Positions 1 to 9,096 of a DNA stretch of 52,662 nt are shown here, piece after piece. The translations under genes and the position numbers were made by a program. The stretch's first letter is position 1. Each line of letters starts with the position of its first letter. Source of the stretch: Caldifarciminota bacterium (lineage in GTDB: Bacteria; Hydrothermota; Hydrothermia; WGAB01); assembly GCA_015490555.1 (NCBI GenBank), contig WFXO01000089.1:1-52662 (forward strand), in the 5' to 3' direction. A model generated the notes under the pieces. It was not told the DNA's origin, did no database searches, and saw nothing but the letters and a program-made list of their open reading frames with translations.

Positions 1-140
1 GCGGCGTTTCCTGGAAAGACCGGTTGTATCCCTTACCGCTCCGCTTGAAATAGCAAACCCACTCAAAACTGCTTGTTTTCAAGGATTTTCGGGGTTTTTC
101 CTTGACCAGTCCTCGGGAAACCCTTAAACTCCAAATTCCT

Positions 141-1007
141 ATGCGAAAAATCCAGATTGGCCTCTTACAGATCGAAACCCGGCTCGGAGATGTCCAGGGG
201 AACACCGAGAAGATCCTGTCGTTCCTCCACCGTGCCGCGGAGGCTGGGGTTGACCTCGCCGTCACTCCCGAACTCGCCACCCTGGGCTTTGGTTCCGGAG
301 ACATCTATCTCGATAAAGTTGCCGAGAATCTGGAGGCCCTGGACCGGATCCGGGCCGCAACGGAGGACCTCAAACCCTGGGTCATCGTGGGCTTCGTCGA
401 AAAGAACCCACTGGGCTTCTTCCACAACGCGGCTGCACTCATAGGCCAGGGCAAAATTCACGGCATCTACCGAAAAGTCCAGTTGGTCAATTACCGCCTG
501 TTCGACGAGAAACGATACTTCTCCCCCGGCTACCAGTTGCCGGTCTTTGAGACCCCGTTCGCGCGGCTGGGCATCTTGATCTGCGAGGACCTCTGGTTCC
601 CGGAACCTGCGAGAGCCATGACCTTCCGGGGGGCAGAACTACTGGTCGTCCTCTCCGCTTCGCCCTATTCCCTCCATAAAGTCGAGATCTGGGAGGATTA
701 CCTCCGCGTCCGGGTTTACGACAACCTGTTGCCCGTGGTCTTCGTGAACCAGGCCGGGGTCCAGGACGGGGTGACCTACTGGGGCGGGAGCATGGCCTTC
801 TCGGCCCGGGGCGACCTCGTCTATCGGGCACCCCTCCTGGATGAGGATCTGGCGGTCGTGACCCTGGACTTGGAAGAGTCCTCCTTGCTCCGGCGCCGGG
901 ATATCCGTGTCCGGGAAGTCCGACGTGAAATCCTGGAAGACCTGCTCAAGGCCTATGACGACATGAACCGGAGGAACCATGAACCGCATTCATCTGGAAC
1001 TGCCTGA
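141..1007 (+). CDS. Nitrilase-family glutaminase subunit of NAD synthetase
   Basis: Carbon-nitrogen hydrolase of 288 residues, expected to release ammonia from glutamine for the NAD synthetase encoded just downstream. The nitrilase triad is visible: Glu44 in TPELATLG, Lys112 in YRKVQLVNY and Cys148 in ILICEDLWFP. The ATG at 141 is preferred because the longer reading from a TTG at 102 adds 13 residues ahead of the family start (MRKIQIGLLQ). Its 3' end overlaps the next gene by 29 bases, so the two are surely co-translated. In most bacteria this domain is fused to the N-terminus of glutamine-dependent NadE; here it is a separate chain. The glutaminase role is inferred from position and family; another amidase substrate is possible. 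Confidence 0.85.
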   Translation: MRKIQIGLLQIETRLGDVQGNTEKILSFLHRAAEAGVDLAVTPELATLGFGSGDIYLDKVAENLEALDRIRAATEDLKPWVIVGFVEKNPLGFFHNAAALIGQGKIHGIYRKVQLVNYRLFDEKRYFSPGYQLPVFETPFARLGILICEDLWFPEPARAMTFRGAELLVVLSASPYSLHKVEIWEDYLRVRVYDNLLPVVFVNQAGVQDGVTYWGGSMAFSARGDLVYRAPLLDEDLAVVTLDLEESSLLRRRDIRVREVRREILEDLLKAYDDMNRRNHEPHSSGTA

Positions 1008-1833
1008 GGACGAACTGGATCTCATCGCGGAGATCATTGTCCGCTCGATCCGGACCCGTATCGAGAAGGTGGGGGCCCAGGGCGGACTCGTGGCGTTGTC
1101 CGGCGGGATCGACTCCTCCCTGGTCACCCTCCTCTCCAAACGGGCTTTAGGGGATCGGCTCCAGGTCCTGATCATGCCTGAGGAAGGCGTCTCCCCTGAG
1201 TCCGACAAACGCGATGCCCTCCGCCTCGTCAAAGAACACCAGATCCGCTACCGCCTCATCGAGATTAACGACCTGGTGGCCGCCTTCGAACGGTACCTCC
1301 CGGACGGCTCCTTCACGGAATTCCAGAAGAGGTATGCGATGGCGAACGTCAAACCCCGGATCCGAATGATCCTCAATTACCTGTATGCAAACCTCGAAGG
1401 CCTGCTGGTCATCGGCACCTCCAATAAGACTGAGTTGCTCCTGGGCTACGGAACGAAATACGGCGACCTTGGGGCAGATATCTATCCCATCGGTGACCTC
1501 TATAAGACGCAGGTCTGGCAATTGGCCGAACACCTGGGGCTCCCCGCGGACATGGTTCGAAAGAAGCCCTCTGCTGGACTCTGGAAGGGCCAGACCGATG
1601 AGCAGGAACTCGGCCACACGTACGCCGAGATCGACCGGGTGCTCTATTGCCTGGTGGACCTGGAACTCTCGGTCCGAGAAACGGTCCGGATCCTGGGCAT
1701 CTCCGAAGAGGCCGTGCTGGATATCTATCGCCGGGTCTTGAAGAATGAACACAAGCGCCGGCCGCCGACCATTACACGCATTTCCAACATGTGTCTCGAC
1801 AAAGATTGGCGTTACCCGGTAGAGCGATACTAA
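979..1833 (+). CDS. nadE: NAD(+) synthetase, synthetase subunit
   Basis: Adenylates deamido-NAD and amidates it to NAD, the last step of NAD synthesis. The 284-residue protein has the ATP pyrophosphatase P-loop SGGIDSS at residues 41-47, the GTSNKTELLLGY segment and the GDLGADIYPIGDLYKTQV segment typical of NadE. The ATG is preceded by a good ribosome site (cggagg). It lacks its own glutaminase domain but follows a nitrilase-type glutaminase gene with a 29-base overlap, so the pair probably forms a two-subunit glutamine-dependent enzyme. Confidence 0.93.
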   Translation: MNRIHLELPEDELDLIAEIIVRSIRTRIEKVGAQGGLVALSGGIDSSLVTLLSKRALGDRLQVLIMPEEGVSPESDKRDALRLVKEHQIRYRLIEINDLVAAFERYLPDGSFTEFQKRYAMANVKPRIRMILNYLYANLEGLLVIGTSNKTELLLGYGTKYGDLGADIYPIGDLYKTQVWQLAEHLGLPADMVRKKPSAGLWKGQTDEQELGHTYAEIDRVLYCLVDLELSVRETVRILGISEEAVLDIYRRVLKNEHKRRPPTITRISNMCLDKDWRYPVERY

Positions 1834-1864
1834 GACCTGCGGAAGTCACTAAGGGAAGAGTCCT

Positions 1865-2815
1865 TTGAAACTCCGAGACCTTCGTCACACCCCGTTTTTC
1901 CGAATCCTGGGCTTTGTCCTGGTGGCCCTGCTTTTTGGCTATGTCTTCTGGAAGATCCTGGCCAATCTCGACGCCCTCCGGGCTTATCCCTGGCACCTGG
2001 TGCCGGGCTTTCTCGTTCTGGGTGTCCTCGTCCTATCCGCAACCAATTTTACCGCTTCGTTGGTCTGGCTCCGGATCCTTTCTGCGAGCGGTGAGCGGAT
2101 CGCGTGGTCCCGTGCGATCACGGCCTGGATCCTTTCCCGACTGGGCCGATACGTGCCCGGCAAAGTCTGGATGTTTGTCGGTTTGGTCGCTCTGGTCCCG
2201 GAGGCCCGGCGCGGCGTCGTCCTCTCCACCGTGGGCATCCACACGGTGCTGGACCTCCTGGCCGGTGTGACCCTGGCGGTCATGACCTTCCCGGCGCTGG
2301 CCCTGGGCTTCCGGGAAACGGTCCACCTCCCCCCGGGCTGGTTCCTCGGGGGCCTGATCTTCGTGGTCGCCCTTGCCCTCAATCCCCGGTTTATCCAGTG
2401 GCTTTTACGGAAAACCAGTGACCGGGACATCGAGATCGAATGGGGTTACCCTCAACTCGTACTCTGGTTCCTGATGCTGCTGGGTCTGTGGCTCCTCCGA
2501 ATCCTGGGGCACCTGCTCTTCATCCGGGGCTTTGGCATCACCGTAGACTACTTGGCCCTGGCCGCGGCCTTCTCGGCTTCCTGGCTCCTCGGTATGATCT
2601 CTCCCTTTGCCCCCAGTGGGTTAGGGGTCCGGGAAGGCCTTCTGACCTACCTCTTGCAGGGGGTCACGGCGCCGGGCCTGGCCCCGATCATCGCCATCTT
2701 GACCCGCCTGAACTCCACGATCATGGATCTGGTCCTCGGCCTTCCCGCCTGGCTGATGCGGAGTGTCTTGAAGATGCCCTCCAAGGACGAGACTTCCTCG
2801 CAACCGAGTGAGTGA
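1865..2815 (+). CDS. Flippase-like membrane protein (LPG synthase TM domain family)
   Basis: Integral membrane protein of 316 residues with about eight hydrophobic segments. The family hallmarks are visible: an early NFTASLVWLRIL segment, RLGRYVPGKVW near residue 95 and SPFAPSGLGVREGLL near residue 255. These fit the lysylphosphatidylglycerol-synthase transmembrane family (UPF0104), whose members flip or synthesise polar lipids and glycolipids. The start is TTG behind an aagggaagag ribosome site. It lies 31 bases after nadE and may be co-transcribed. There is no soluble synthase domain, so the substrate cannot be told. Confidence 0.75.
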   Translation: MKLRDLRHTPFFRILGFVLVALLFGYVFWKILANLDALRAYPWHLVPGFLVLGVLVLSATNFTASLVWLRILSASGERIAWSRAITAWILSRLGRYVPGKVWMFVGLVALVPEARRGVVLSTVGIHTVLDLLAGVTLAVMTFPALALGFRETVHLPPGWFLGGLIFVVALALNPRFIQWLLRKTSDRDIEIEWGYPQLVLWFLMLLGLWLLRILGHLLFIRGFGITVDYLALAAAFSASWLLGMISPFAPSGLGVREGLLTYLLQGVTAPGLAPIIAILTRLNSTIMDLVLGLPAWLMRSVLKMPSKDETSSQPSE

Positions 2816-2851
2816 GTGGAGTCTCTGGGGAGCCCCCGGTGGACCTGCCCT

Positions 2852-4831
2852 TTACGTCCCCCGCTTTTCAGGCCACAGTTGTTCCAAGATCGTGAGTCCG
2901 ATGGATGCGGCATGGAAATTGATCCGCTCCAAATCACTGATCAAATCCAGGTGGATGGTAGACGTGAGAATCGTCTCCTTGGTCCCTTTGGCCAGTCGGT
3001 CCAGATGCATCATGTGGAACTCCCGTTCCAGGGTATTGACGATATCCTTGCGGAGTGCGGCCTGCCTGGCATGGCCCCGTTCAAAGGTCGTTAGTGCGGC
3101 CAGCGCATGCTCCATGGTCAATAGCACCTCTTGATGGAACTGCTGGATTTCATGTTTCCCCTCTTCAGAAAACTCCAGGCCGTCTTTATACATCCGCTCG
3201 GCATACCGCATGATCGACTTGGAGATGACGTCCCCGATATGCTCGAGTTCGTCGACCGTAAATAACAGGGCTTTGATCCGTGCAATCAGGTCCTGCGTTA
3301 ACTCCTCTTCCATGAGCCGGGTCAAGAAAGGGGTGATTTCCTCTTCAAAACGGTCCACATTGTCGTCTTCTGCGACGATCCGGTAGATCTGGGCGGGGTT
3401 GCGATGCAAAAATGGCTGGATGCATTCCCGTAGCATCCAATAGACGCGGTCGCCCATCTGAATCACCCGACGGTGGGTGAACGAGAGTGCGAGATCGGGA
3501 TCGGCCAGGAGTTCCGGGACCAACCGCTCACCCGGGACCTCTTCTCGGCGGGGGAGGATGAGGTTCGACAGTCGCTCCAGAACCGGCAAAAACGGGAAGA
3601 AGGCAACCGCCACCACCAGGTTGAAAAAGGTGTGGAAGTTCGCCACCTCTCGAGCAAGGTCATGGGACAGGAGGTTCATCAGGCGACTCACAGGATGGAG
3701 GAGAACCAGGAAAACAAGGACACCCACAAGTTTTGTCAACACATTCATCAGGGCCAGCCGCTTGGCGACGCGTTCCGCGGTCAGGGAAGCCAGGAGGGCG
3801 GTCATCGAGGTTCCGAGATTGGCCCCCAGGACCATAACGAAGGCGTCCAGGGGCTGGACCAACTGAGAAAAGGCCAGGGAGAGTACCACCCCGATCGTCG
3901 CTGCACTGGAGTGGACGAGCGCGGTGAAGAAGAAGGAGAGGAAAAGCAGGGCCGGGATGTTGCCCTGAAGGGAGTGGAGCCCGGACTGGAACCAGGGATA
4001 GAGGGACATCGAGGACGCGCCGGTCGCCATGAGTTTGATCCCCAAAAAGATCAGGCCGAAGCCGAACAGCACCCGGCCAAAGTTCCGGACATTCCCTTTG
4101 ACCCGTTCCAGGAGGTAGCCGAAGAGGAGCAAAATCAAAGCCAAATCAAAGACACGTAACGCAATGATCTGAACCGTCAGGGTCGTCCCTACCCCGGCGC
4201 CCAGCGCCGCTGCGATCGCGCTCTGCAGACTGATCAGGCCGGCGGTAACAAAAGAGATCAACATCACGGTGGTGGCCGTCGAAGATTGGAGCATGACCGT
4301 GGCGAGGAAGCCGGCCCCGAGCCCCAGGAGAGGATTCCGGGTCAGGTTGAACAGGTAGCGCCGGATCCGCCCACCTGAAAGCCGCATCATCCCTTTGCCC
4401 GATCGGTCTAAGCCGAAGAAAAAGATGGCAAAGCCCCCCAGGATCTGGAACAGCAGAATGTAGAACCAATTCCGGGGCACCACATGGAAGGTGTATTGCA
4501 AAAGAGAGTCGTGGGTGCGGAAGACCACGTGTCCCTCGCCGGTCTGCAGGAAGGCGGGGGGACGATAGCGAACAATCCCCTGATCGTCTGCCCTGAGGGT
4601 GACATGGATCAGGGTATCTCGAAACGTGGTAAGGACCTCCACCGTCGTGCCGGCGGCCGGCTGGCCATCCGCCCAGACCTGGACAAGGAGCGGCTGAGCG
4701 ACCGGTTTTCCTACCTCGGTAATCTGTCCGTTGCCGGACAGGTCTTCCCCGGTCACCCGGTCTCGATAGGGTGTAAGGGTCACGCTTGAGAGCGTGAGCC
4801 AGAGGGTCAATGTGGCAGCCAGCGTCGTCAT
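2852..4831 (-). CDS. Na/Pi cotransporter family protein with PhoU-like tail
   Basis: Sodium-dependent phosphate transporter of 659 residues. After a signal-like segment comes an extracytoplasmic stretch of about 100 residues that looks like a beta-rich Ig-type domain. Two Na/Pi-cotransporter repeats follow, with the inverted signature motifs QSSTATT and HSSAAT, then a C-terminal helical PhoU-like domain of about 220 residues. The ATG at 4831 is chosen over a TTG at 4855 because it follows a ggag ribosome site and begins the signal peptide. It converges on the flippase-like gene. The Ig-like N-terminal extension is unusual; most family members start directly with the membrane repeats. Confidence 0.88.
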   Translation of the reverse strand: MTTLAATLTLWLTLSSVTLTPYRDRVTGEDLSGNGQITEVGKPVAQPLLVQVWADGQPAAGTTVEVLTTFRDTLIHVTLRADDQGIVRYRPPAFLQTGEGHVVFRTHDSLLQYTFHVVPRNWFYILLFQILGGFAIFFFGLDRSGKGMMRLSGGRIRRYLFNLTRNPLLGLGAGFLATVMLQSSTATTVMLISFVTAGLISLQSAIAAALGAGVGTTLTVQIIALRVFDLALILLLFGYLLERVKGNVRNFGRVLFGFGLIFLGIKLMATGASSMSLYPWFQSGLHSLQGNIPALLFLSFFFTALVHSSAATIGVVLSLAFSQLVQPLDAFVMVLGANLGTSMTALLASLTAERVAKRLALMNVLTKLVGVLVFLVLLHPVSRLMNLLSHDLAREVANFHTFFNLVVAVAFFPFLPVLERLSNLILPRREEVPGERLVPELLADPDLALSFTHRRVIQMGDRVYWMLRECIQPFLHRNPAQIYRIVAEDDNVDRFEEEITPFLTRLMEEELTQDLIARIKALLFTVDELEHIGDVISKSIMRYAERMYKDGLEFSEEGKHEIQQFHQEVLLTMEHALAALTTFERGHARQAALRKDIVNTLEREFHMMHLDRLAKGTKETILTSTIHLDLISDLERINFHAASIGLTILEQLWPEKRGT

Positions 4832-4870
4832 CTTCGGTCTCCACCCATCGCTCAAAGGTCTGTGAGCCGT

Positions 4871-4876
4871 ATTCTA
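4871..4876 (-). promoter_or_regulatory. Possible -10 hexamer (TAGAAT) for the Na/Pi transporter
   Basis: TAGAAT reads on the minus strand about 40 bases before the chosen ATG. No convincing -35 is seen at 17 bases, so this is a weak call. Confidence 0.3.
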
Positions 4877-4942
4877 AACGGCACCCGCCCCCTTTTCCAG
4901 ACTCCTCAGTTCACCCCCTTCCCCTTAAATCAAACGAAAGCC

Positions 4943-5251
4943 TCAGACGAAGTGAGGTAGCACTGGGGCTGGCCGAGATCTTAACCTCATCAGCCTCCTG
5001 GAACCCGATAACAGCCGATCAATTGTTGCTCGGGAAATCCGTAACCGTCGATCCCTCGTCTGATCACTTTCTGCAGGCCTCCGGGCTCGAATCCTCATCT
5101 TCCGTCGGGCATGCCTCAAAAGCCAGGACGCATACGAACGGTTGTATCCTGTCAGGTTCACAAACTCATCCAGGATCATCGTCTTCTCCTTCTTGGACCT
5201 TGCCGTCCGGTACCTCCTGGCATATATTTGGGTCAGTTTCTTTCGGGTCAT
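4943..5251 (-). pseudogene. Deleted remnant of an integrase-core (DDE) insertion-sequence transposase
   Basis: About 102 residues are readable. The N-terminal part (MTRKKLTQIYARRYR, then LDEFVNLTGYNRSYASWLLR) matches the helix-turn-helix head of a family of large integrase-core IS transposases. It is followed almost directly by ISRATIDRLL, a motif that from memory of the family lies roughly 70 residues further on in intact copies. The piece between and the entire DDE catalytic core are missing. This is an internally deleted, non-functional relic. It lies at the upstream edge of the DndC-HerA-NurA cassette, and marks the locus as a site of past insertion. Confidence 0.72.
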
Positions 5252-5275
5252 CAGATCTAACTCCTTTCTCATCAT

Positions 5276-5876
5276 GCACCTCCCCGTGTAGAGTTCTGCC
5301 GTGGAGGTTTTTACACCCTTTCGTATAGATTTTTCAATGAGCCAACGATCCCGATTCCGGTTAGATTTTTGATGAGAAAATCCGTTACTACACCCTCCCA
5401 TCTGTGGGGCTTTATCATAAAATCAACATGGCTTGGGGGAAGAAAGCTACAATCGGTTTAAAGCACCTTCATCAGGCTGATGCCACGTGCAAAAACAATC
5501 CACACAAAAGAGTTATCTCCGCCCATAAGGTGTGGGGGCAGCGGGCGGTTCAATATGAATTCAGCGACTATTATCTGGACACGCAACCTCACTGGGTGGA
5601 TAAGGGGGAGTGTACCTCCTTCGAGCGTACCACTGGCAACGCCGATCTGTACGTTGTGCACCGGCAAGAGCCAGTTCATCACAGATTCTCCCTTCCCCCG
5701 CCCCAGGAAGTCCAATTCTACAAGCACGAGGCGGGTGGGAGCAACCACCTCTTACTCGGAAGTCCCCGGGTGTTAATGAACTCCCTATCGGCGAAGAAAA
5801 GGGTAGTGGGTAAGGCCTGTCTATACAAACTTCCCTTACCCACGAGCAGATCAAATTTTGTACTCAAGGGGGTGGA
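5276..5876 (+). other. 600-base stretch without a recognisable gene
   Basis: Between the transposase relic and the DndC-like gene several reading frames are open on both strands, none with a recognisable domain or convincing ribosome site. One frame (5404-5880) ends in a stop that overlaps the DndC ATG, which could be chance. The stretch probably holds IS debris plus the promoter of the cassette; a TATACA at 5822-5827 is the only -10-like hexamer near the gene and has no good -35. Confidence 0.5.
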
Positions 5877-7013
5877 ATGACACAGTTACTTGAGTTGATT
5901 CACAACATAGCTGTGAGCAGGCCTGTAGGGGAACTCCGTAGAGACGATGGTAATCGTCTCCAGTTACGCATGGATGAATCAGTACGAGTTTTAGCTTCAG
6001 TCGTTGAGCGCGGATTTGATCATTGGATTTTGACTTTCTCGGGAGGCAAGGATTCTACAACCACCGTAATCTTAGCGTTAGAGACGTTATTACAGGAAGG
6101 GCTACCCGTCAACCGTGTCGATATAGTGTACTCAGACACTTTGATAGAAATTCCCGTTATCCAGCGTTACGCTGTGGAGTTCTTGAAATTCCTTGCCGAC
6201 TTCGAGCGTCTTCAACCGCTACCTCTTTACTTTCATGTCGTTCGCCCAGCATTGGAAGATAGGTTTTGGGTTTGCTTGTTGGGGAAAGGGTATCCGCCGC
6301 CACACCAACGGTTTCGTTGGTGCACCAAACGTCTCAAAATCAAGCCAGTGGAAGATGCCCTGAAAGCTTATACTCAGCCAAACCGGACAGTAATTTTGAC
6401 CGGAGTTCGTTTTGGCGAATCCTTGGATCGAGATCGACGTTTGAGCTATTCTTGCCGAAGAGGAGGAGAATGTGGCCAGGGGGCTTGGTTCCAATACAGT
6501 GCTCGTCTTCAAGCGGCTTATATGGCTCCTATTGCGTATTGGCGGGAGTGCGATGTATGGGACTTTATAAATTATATTGCCCCTGGATGGGGATACCCTA
6601 CCCATGTTCTTGAGCGGGAGGTTTACAACGGCCGCGAGACACGCTTTGGGTGCTGGATGTGTACGGTGGTGCGCCAGGACAAAGCCATGGAGAAAATTAC
6701 ATCCCGGCCAGAATGGGCTCATCTTCGGCCCTTGTTGGAATTCCGCAAACGCGTCCTTCACCAGGTTTCTCTGTACAATGCACGCTATCCTCGCCCCAAT
6801 GGGAAACCCGGTCGACTCTCTTTGGAAACTAGAAAACAAATTCTTTCCGAACTCCTTCAACTCCAAGAGGATCTAGATATGGTCTTGATTGACCAAGAGG
6901 AAATCGAATGTATTAAAGCGTTGTGGTCGGATCCAAAATATTTGAAGTACAAGGAGGAAAATAATGATTCGATGGAAGGACCCATCGAAACGTCTCAAAA
7001 ACGAGGATATTGA
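5877..7013 (+). CDS. dndC-like: DndC-like PAPS-reductase-fold sulfurtransferase
   Basis: Protein of 378 residues of the PAPS reductase/ATP pyrophosphatase fold, closest in motifs to DndC, the Fe-S sulfurtransferase of DNA phosphorothioation. The P-loop SGGKDS is at residues 55-60, VYSDT at 84-88, RWCTKRLKIKP at 147-157, ILTGVRFGES around 173-182, and the DndC signature RFGCWMCTVV at 256-265, followed by NGKPGRLSLETRKQIL. Cysteines 149, 193, 199, 259 and 262 are candidate iron-sulfur ligands. The ATG follows a short purine-rich site (gggggtgg). The 3' end overlaps the HerA-type ATPase by 50 bases and NurA follows, so the three genes form one unit. No DndA, DndD, DndE or restriction (DndFGH, SspE) gene is nearby. 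The gene is more AT-rich than the flanking housekeeping genes, suggesting transfer. Whether it sulfurates DNA is inference. Confidence 0.85.
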   Translation: MTQLLELIHNIAVSRPVGELRRDDGNRLQLRMDESVRVLASVVERGFDHWILTFSGGKDSTTTVILALETLLQEGLPVNRVDIVYSDTLIEIPVIQRYAVEFLKFLADFERLQPLPLYFHVVRPALEDRFWVCLLGKGYPPPHQRFRWCTKRLKIKPVEDALKAYTQPNRTVILTGVRFGESLDRDRRLSYSCRRGGECGQGAWFQYSARLQAAYMAPIAYWRECDVWDFINYIAPGWGYPTHVLEREVYNGRETRFGCWMCTVVRQDKAMEKITSRPEWAHLRPLLEFRKRVLHQVSLYNARYPRPNGKPGRLSLETRKQILSELLQLQEDLDMVLIDQEEIECIKALWSDPKYLKYKEENNDSMEGPIETSQKRGY

Positions 7014-9081
7014 AGAACTAATCAAGGAGTTCGATCGGTGGCTTAAGCGGGAGAAAAAGATCAGTAATTATCCTAATGCCCGTTACGATCGAGAAAAGCG
7101 CAAAAGGGAACTGGGAAACATTATTAATGTCAACAAGAAATATCCCACTCTGACACGCATTTCTCAAGAGTTAGCAATTCGGTTACAAAATGCGAGTGAT
7201 GTCGATCTAGAGATCCTGCAGGATATCCAAGAGTACTTTGAACAAAGCCTGGGCATCCGTGTCTCGCTTCCAGAAGAGGTCATCTCGGCGGAAAAGGAAG
7301 AAAAGAAACCCGCTGCTGGAGTCGAGACAGGAGCTGAAGAAGAGCGCCAAGAAAGAGAAATCCGGTGGATTGGGCGAGTTGCTCCAACATTGCGCAGCCC
7401 CATCACGCCAAGTGAATTCACATTTTGGGTGAAGAACGAGGAAGAGATACACATCGAGGTGGGCACCATCGTAACTGCCCACGGTCGAGGTGTTCGGGTA
7501 ACGGGTCTAGTCACTGACCTTCAAGCTTCTAGTGATGTCCGGGAGGTTTTGGATAGCTTTTATGCTCACGCTTTCGGCCGGCCGGATGTCGAAATGCCGA
7601 CCCAAATCCCTGTGGTCGTAAGCGCAAGGGCCGAAGTGGTGCGTCGTAGTGACGGCCGGATGGAGCCCATCCGGGGGACCTGGCCGGTGACCTTTGCAAG
7701 TGCGAAGGAGATCCGAGAAGCTTACGGGGCACAAATCGCACCAGAGGACGAAATCCTTGCTGGGTTCACTTACGACGGTCAAAAAGATCCGGTCCCTATC
7801 GGGCTCCATTCTCGGTACGTGGTTGGCTATGAGGCGGCGCATGTCAATATCTCCGGAGCCTCAGGAGTAGCCACAAAGACCAGTTATGCGTTGTTCCTCC
7901 TGTATGCGCTTTTGGCCCACAGCGAACAATATAAAAGAAATATCGCTGCCATCGCGTTCAACGTTAAAGAAGCTGACCTGATGTTCATCGATGGACTCCC
8001 CACTTGGGAGGAGTTACGTCAGTTGGAAAATCATCCTCGCTGGGGTCCATCGGTCCGACTCTGGCGCCAGGCCCGAGATGATTACGGTCTGGACCCAATT
8101 CGCTGGGCTCAAGAAAGACGGTTCCGCTTCTTTGCCCCGATGCACTTCCGTCCGGAGGGCGGGGTCCTCAGCCAGCGCAGAGACAACGTGGAAGCCTTCA
8201 GCTACGGACTACAATCACTAATCGACGCGGGCGTTGGGGCCTTATACGCTCTCTTCGATCCCAACGACCTGGATGAGAAGTCCCTGGCGCTGATCGCCTC
8301 CATGGCGGATTTAGCTAAACACAAGGGGTATACGTTTGAAAAGCTTATCCAGGAAGTTAAAAGGGCAATGGGGAACTCGCGTACAAGCAGGGGAGAATGG
8401 TTCCAGCTCGAAGATGGTGTCCAACATCACAAGGCCACTGCCAACAAGATCTTGAACCGCCTACAGCATGCCTTGGAGAACCAGCTGAAAGGAGTCGTCT
8501 TGAGGGCGGAGAATACCGATCGTCCTATCTCTCTGAAAGAACTACGACCGGGGCAACTTTGGGTAGTGGACATCACCCAGCTCAGCGACAAAGGGCAAAG
8601 GCTGATCTTTCAAACGGTCGTGCGCACAGTGTTCCGGCTGCTGGAGGAACGGAAGGCAGCGAAGATTACGGGACGTTGGGAAGACCAAGAGCTTGAGCAG
8701 TTCCCCGAGCACGTCGTAATCTTTGTCGATGAGCTTAACAAGTTCGTCCCCGCAGGACGGGAATTTTCCGTTTTAAAGGGAGACATCGTTGAGATCGCGG
8801 CGAGGGGGCGCAGCGTAGGGCTCTCCCTCATCGGGGCACAACAGCTCGCTTCCAAAGTAGATGAGGAAGTGCTGGCCAACACTTCCACGTTTGCCGTGGG
8901 TCGAAGCCACCCCGTAGAGATCCGTAAACCTCCTTACGGTTGGCTGGCCGAAGGGCTCAAGCAGAAAGCAACTCTCCTGGACAAGGGCTGGATGCTGCTG
9001 TGGCATACTCTGCACAATCGTCCGGTTTTAGTGCACTTTCCCATCCCTCTTCATCGCTTGAAGAAGGAGATTGAAGCCTAA
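6964..9081 (+). CDS. herA-like: HerA-type AAA/FtsK-like DNA translocase ATPase
   Basis: ATPase of 705 residues. Residues 1-130 are charged and helical; 130-290 look like a HAS-barrel region as in HerA. The Walker A is atypical, GASGVATKTS at 298-307, with Thr304 where the invariant glycine before the lysine is expected. The Walker B is VIFVDELNKF with Asp589-Glu590, and ARGRSVGLSLIGAQQ at 613-627 carries the HerA arginine and sensor glutamine. The start is fixed by a perfect aaggagg site inside the end of the DndC-like gene (50-base overlap). HerA proteins form hexameric rings that pump DNA, usually with the NurA nuclease, and a NurA-like gene follows 15 bases downstream. Function in this cassette is inferred. 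Confidence 0.85.
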   Translation: MIRWKDPSKRLKNEDIEELIKEFDRWLKREKKISNYPNARYDREKRKRELGNIINVNKKYPTLTRISQELAIRLQNASDVDLEILQDIQEYFEQSLGIRVSLPEEVISAEKEEKKPAAGVETGAEEERQEREIRWIGRVAPTLRSPITPSEFTFWVKNEEEIHIEVGTIVTAHGRGVRVTGLVTDLQASSDVREVLDSFYAHAFGRPDVEMPTQIPVVVSARAEVVRRSDGRMEPIRGTWPVTFASAKEIREAYGAQIAPEDEILAGFTYDGQKDPVPIGLHSRYVVGYEAAHVNISGASGVATKTSYALFLLYALLAHSEQYKRNIAAIAFNVKEADLMFIDGLPTWEELRQLENHPRWGPSVRLWRQARDDYGLDPIRWAQERRFRFFAPMHFRPEGGVLSQRRDNVEAFSYGLQSLIDAGVGALYALFDPNDLDEKSLALIASMADLAKHKGYTFEKLIQEVKRAMGNSRTSRGEWFQLEDGVQHHKATANKILNRLQHALENQLKGVVLRAENTDRPISLKELRPGQLWVVDITQLSDKGQRLIFQTVVRTVFRLLEERKAAKITGRWEDQELEQFPEHVVIFVDELNKFVPAGREFSVLKGDIVEIAARGRSVGLSLIGAQQLASKVDEEVLANTSTFAVGRSHPVEIRKPPYGWLAEGLKQKATLLDKGWMLLWHTLHNRPVLVHFPIPLHRLKKEIEA

Positions 9082-9096
9082 AGGAACTGAGAAGCC

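Noticed and set aside
3473-4159. 228-codon frame opposite the Na/Pi transporter
   Set aside because: Antisense shadow; low-complexity Gln/Glu/Gly composition and no family.
5404-5880. 158-codon plus-strand frame directly before the DndC-like gene, with its stop overlapping the DndC ATG
   Set aside because: No domain, no ribosome site, odd composition, and comparable open frames on both strands over the same DNA.
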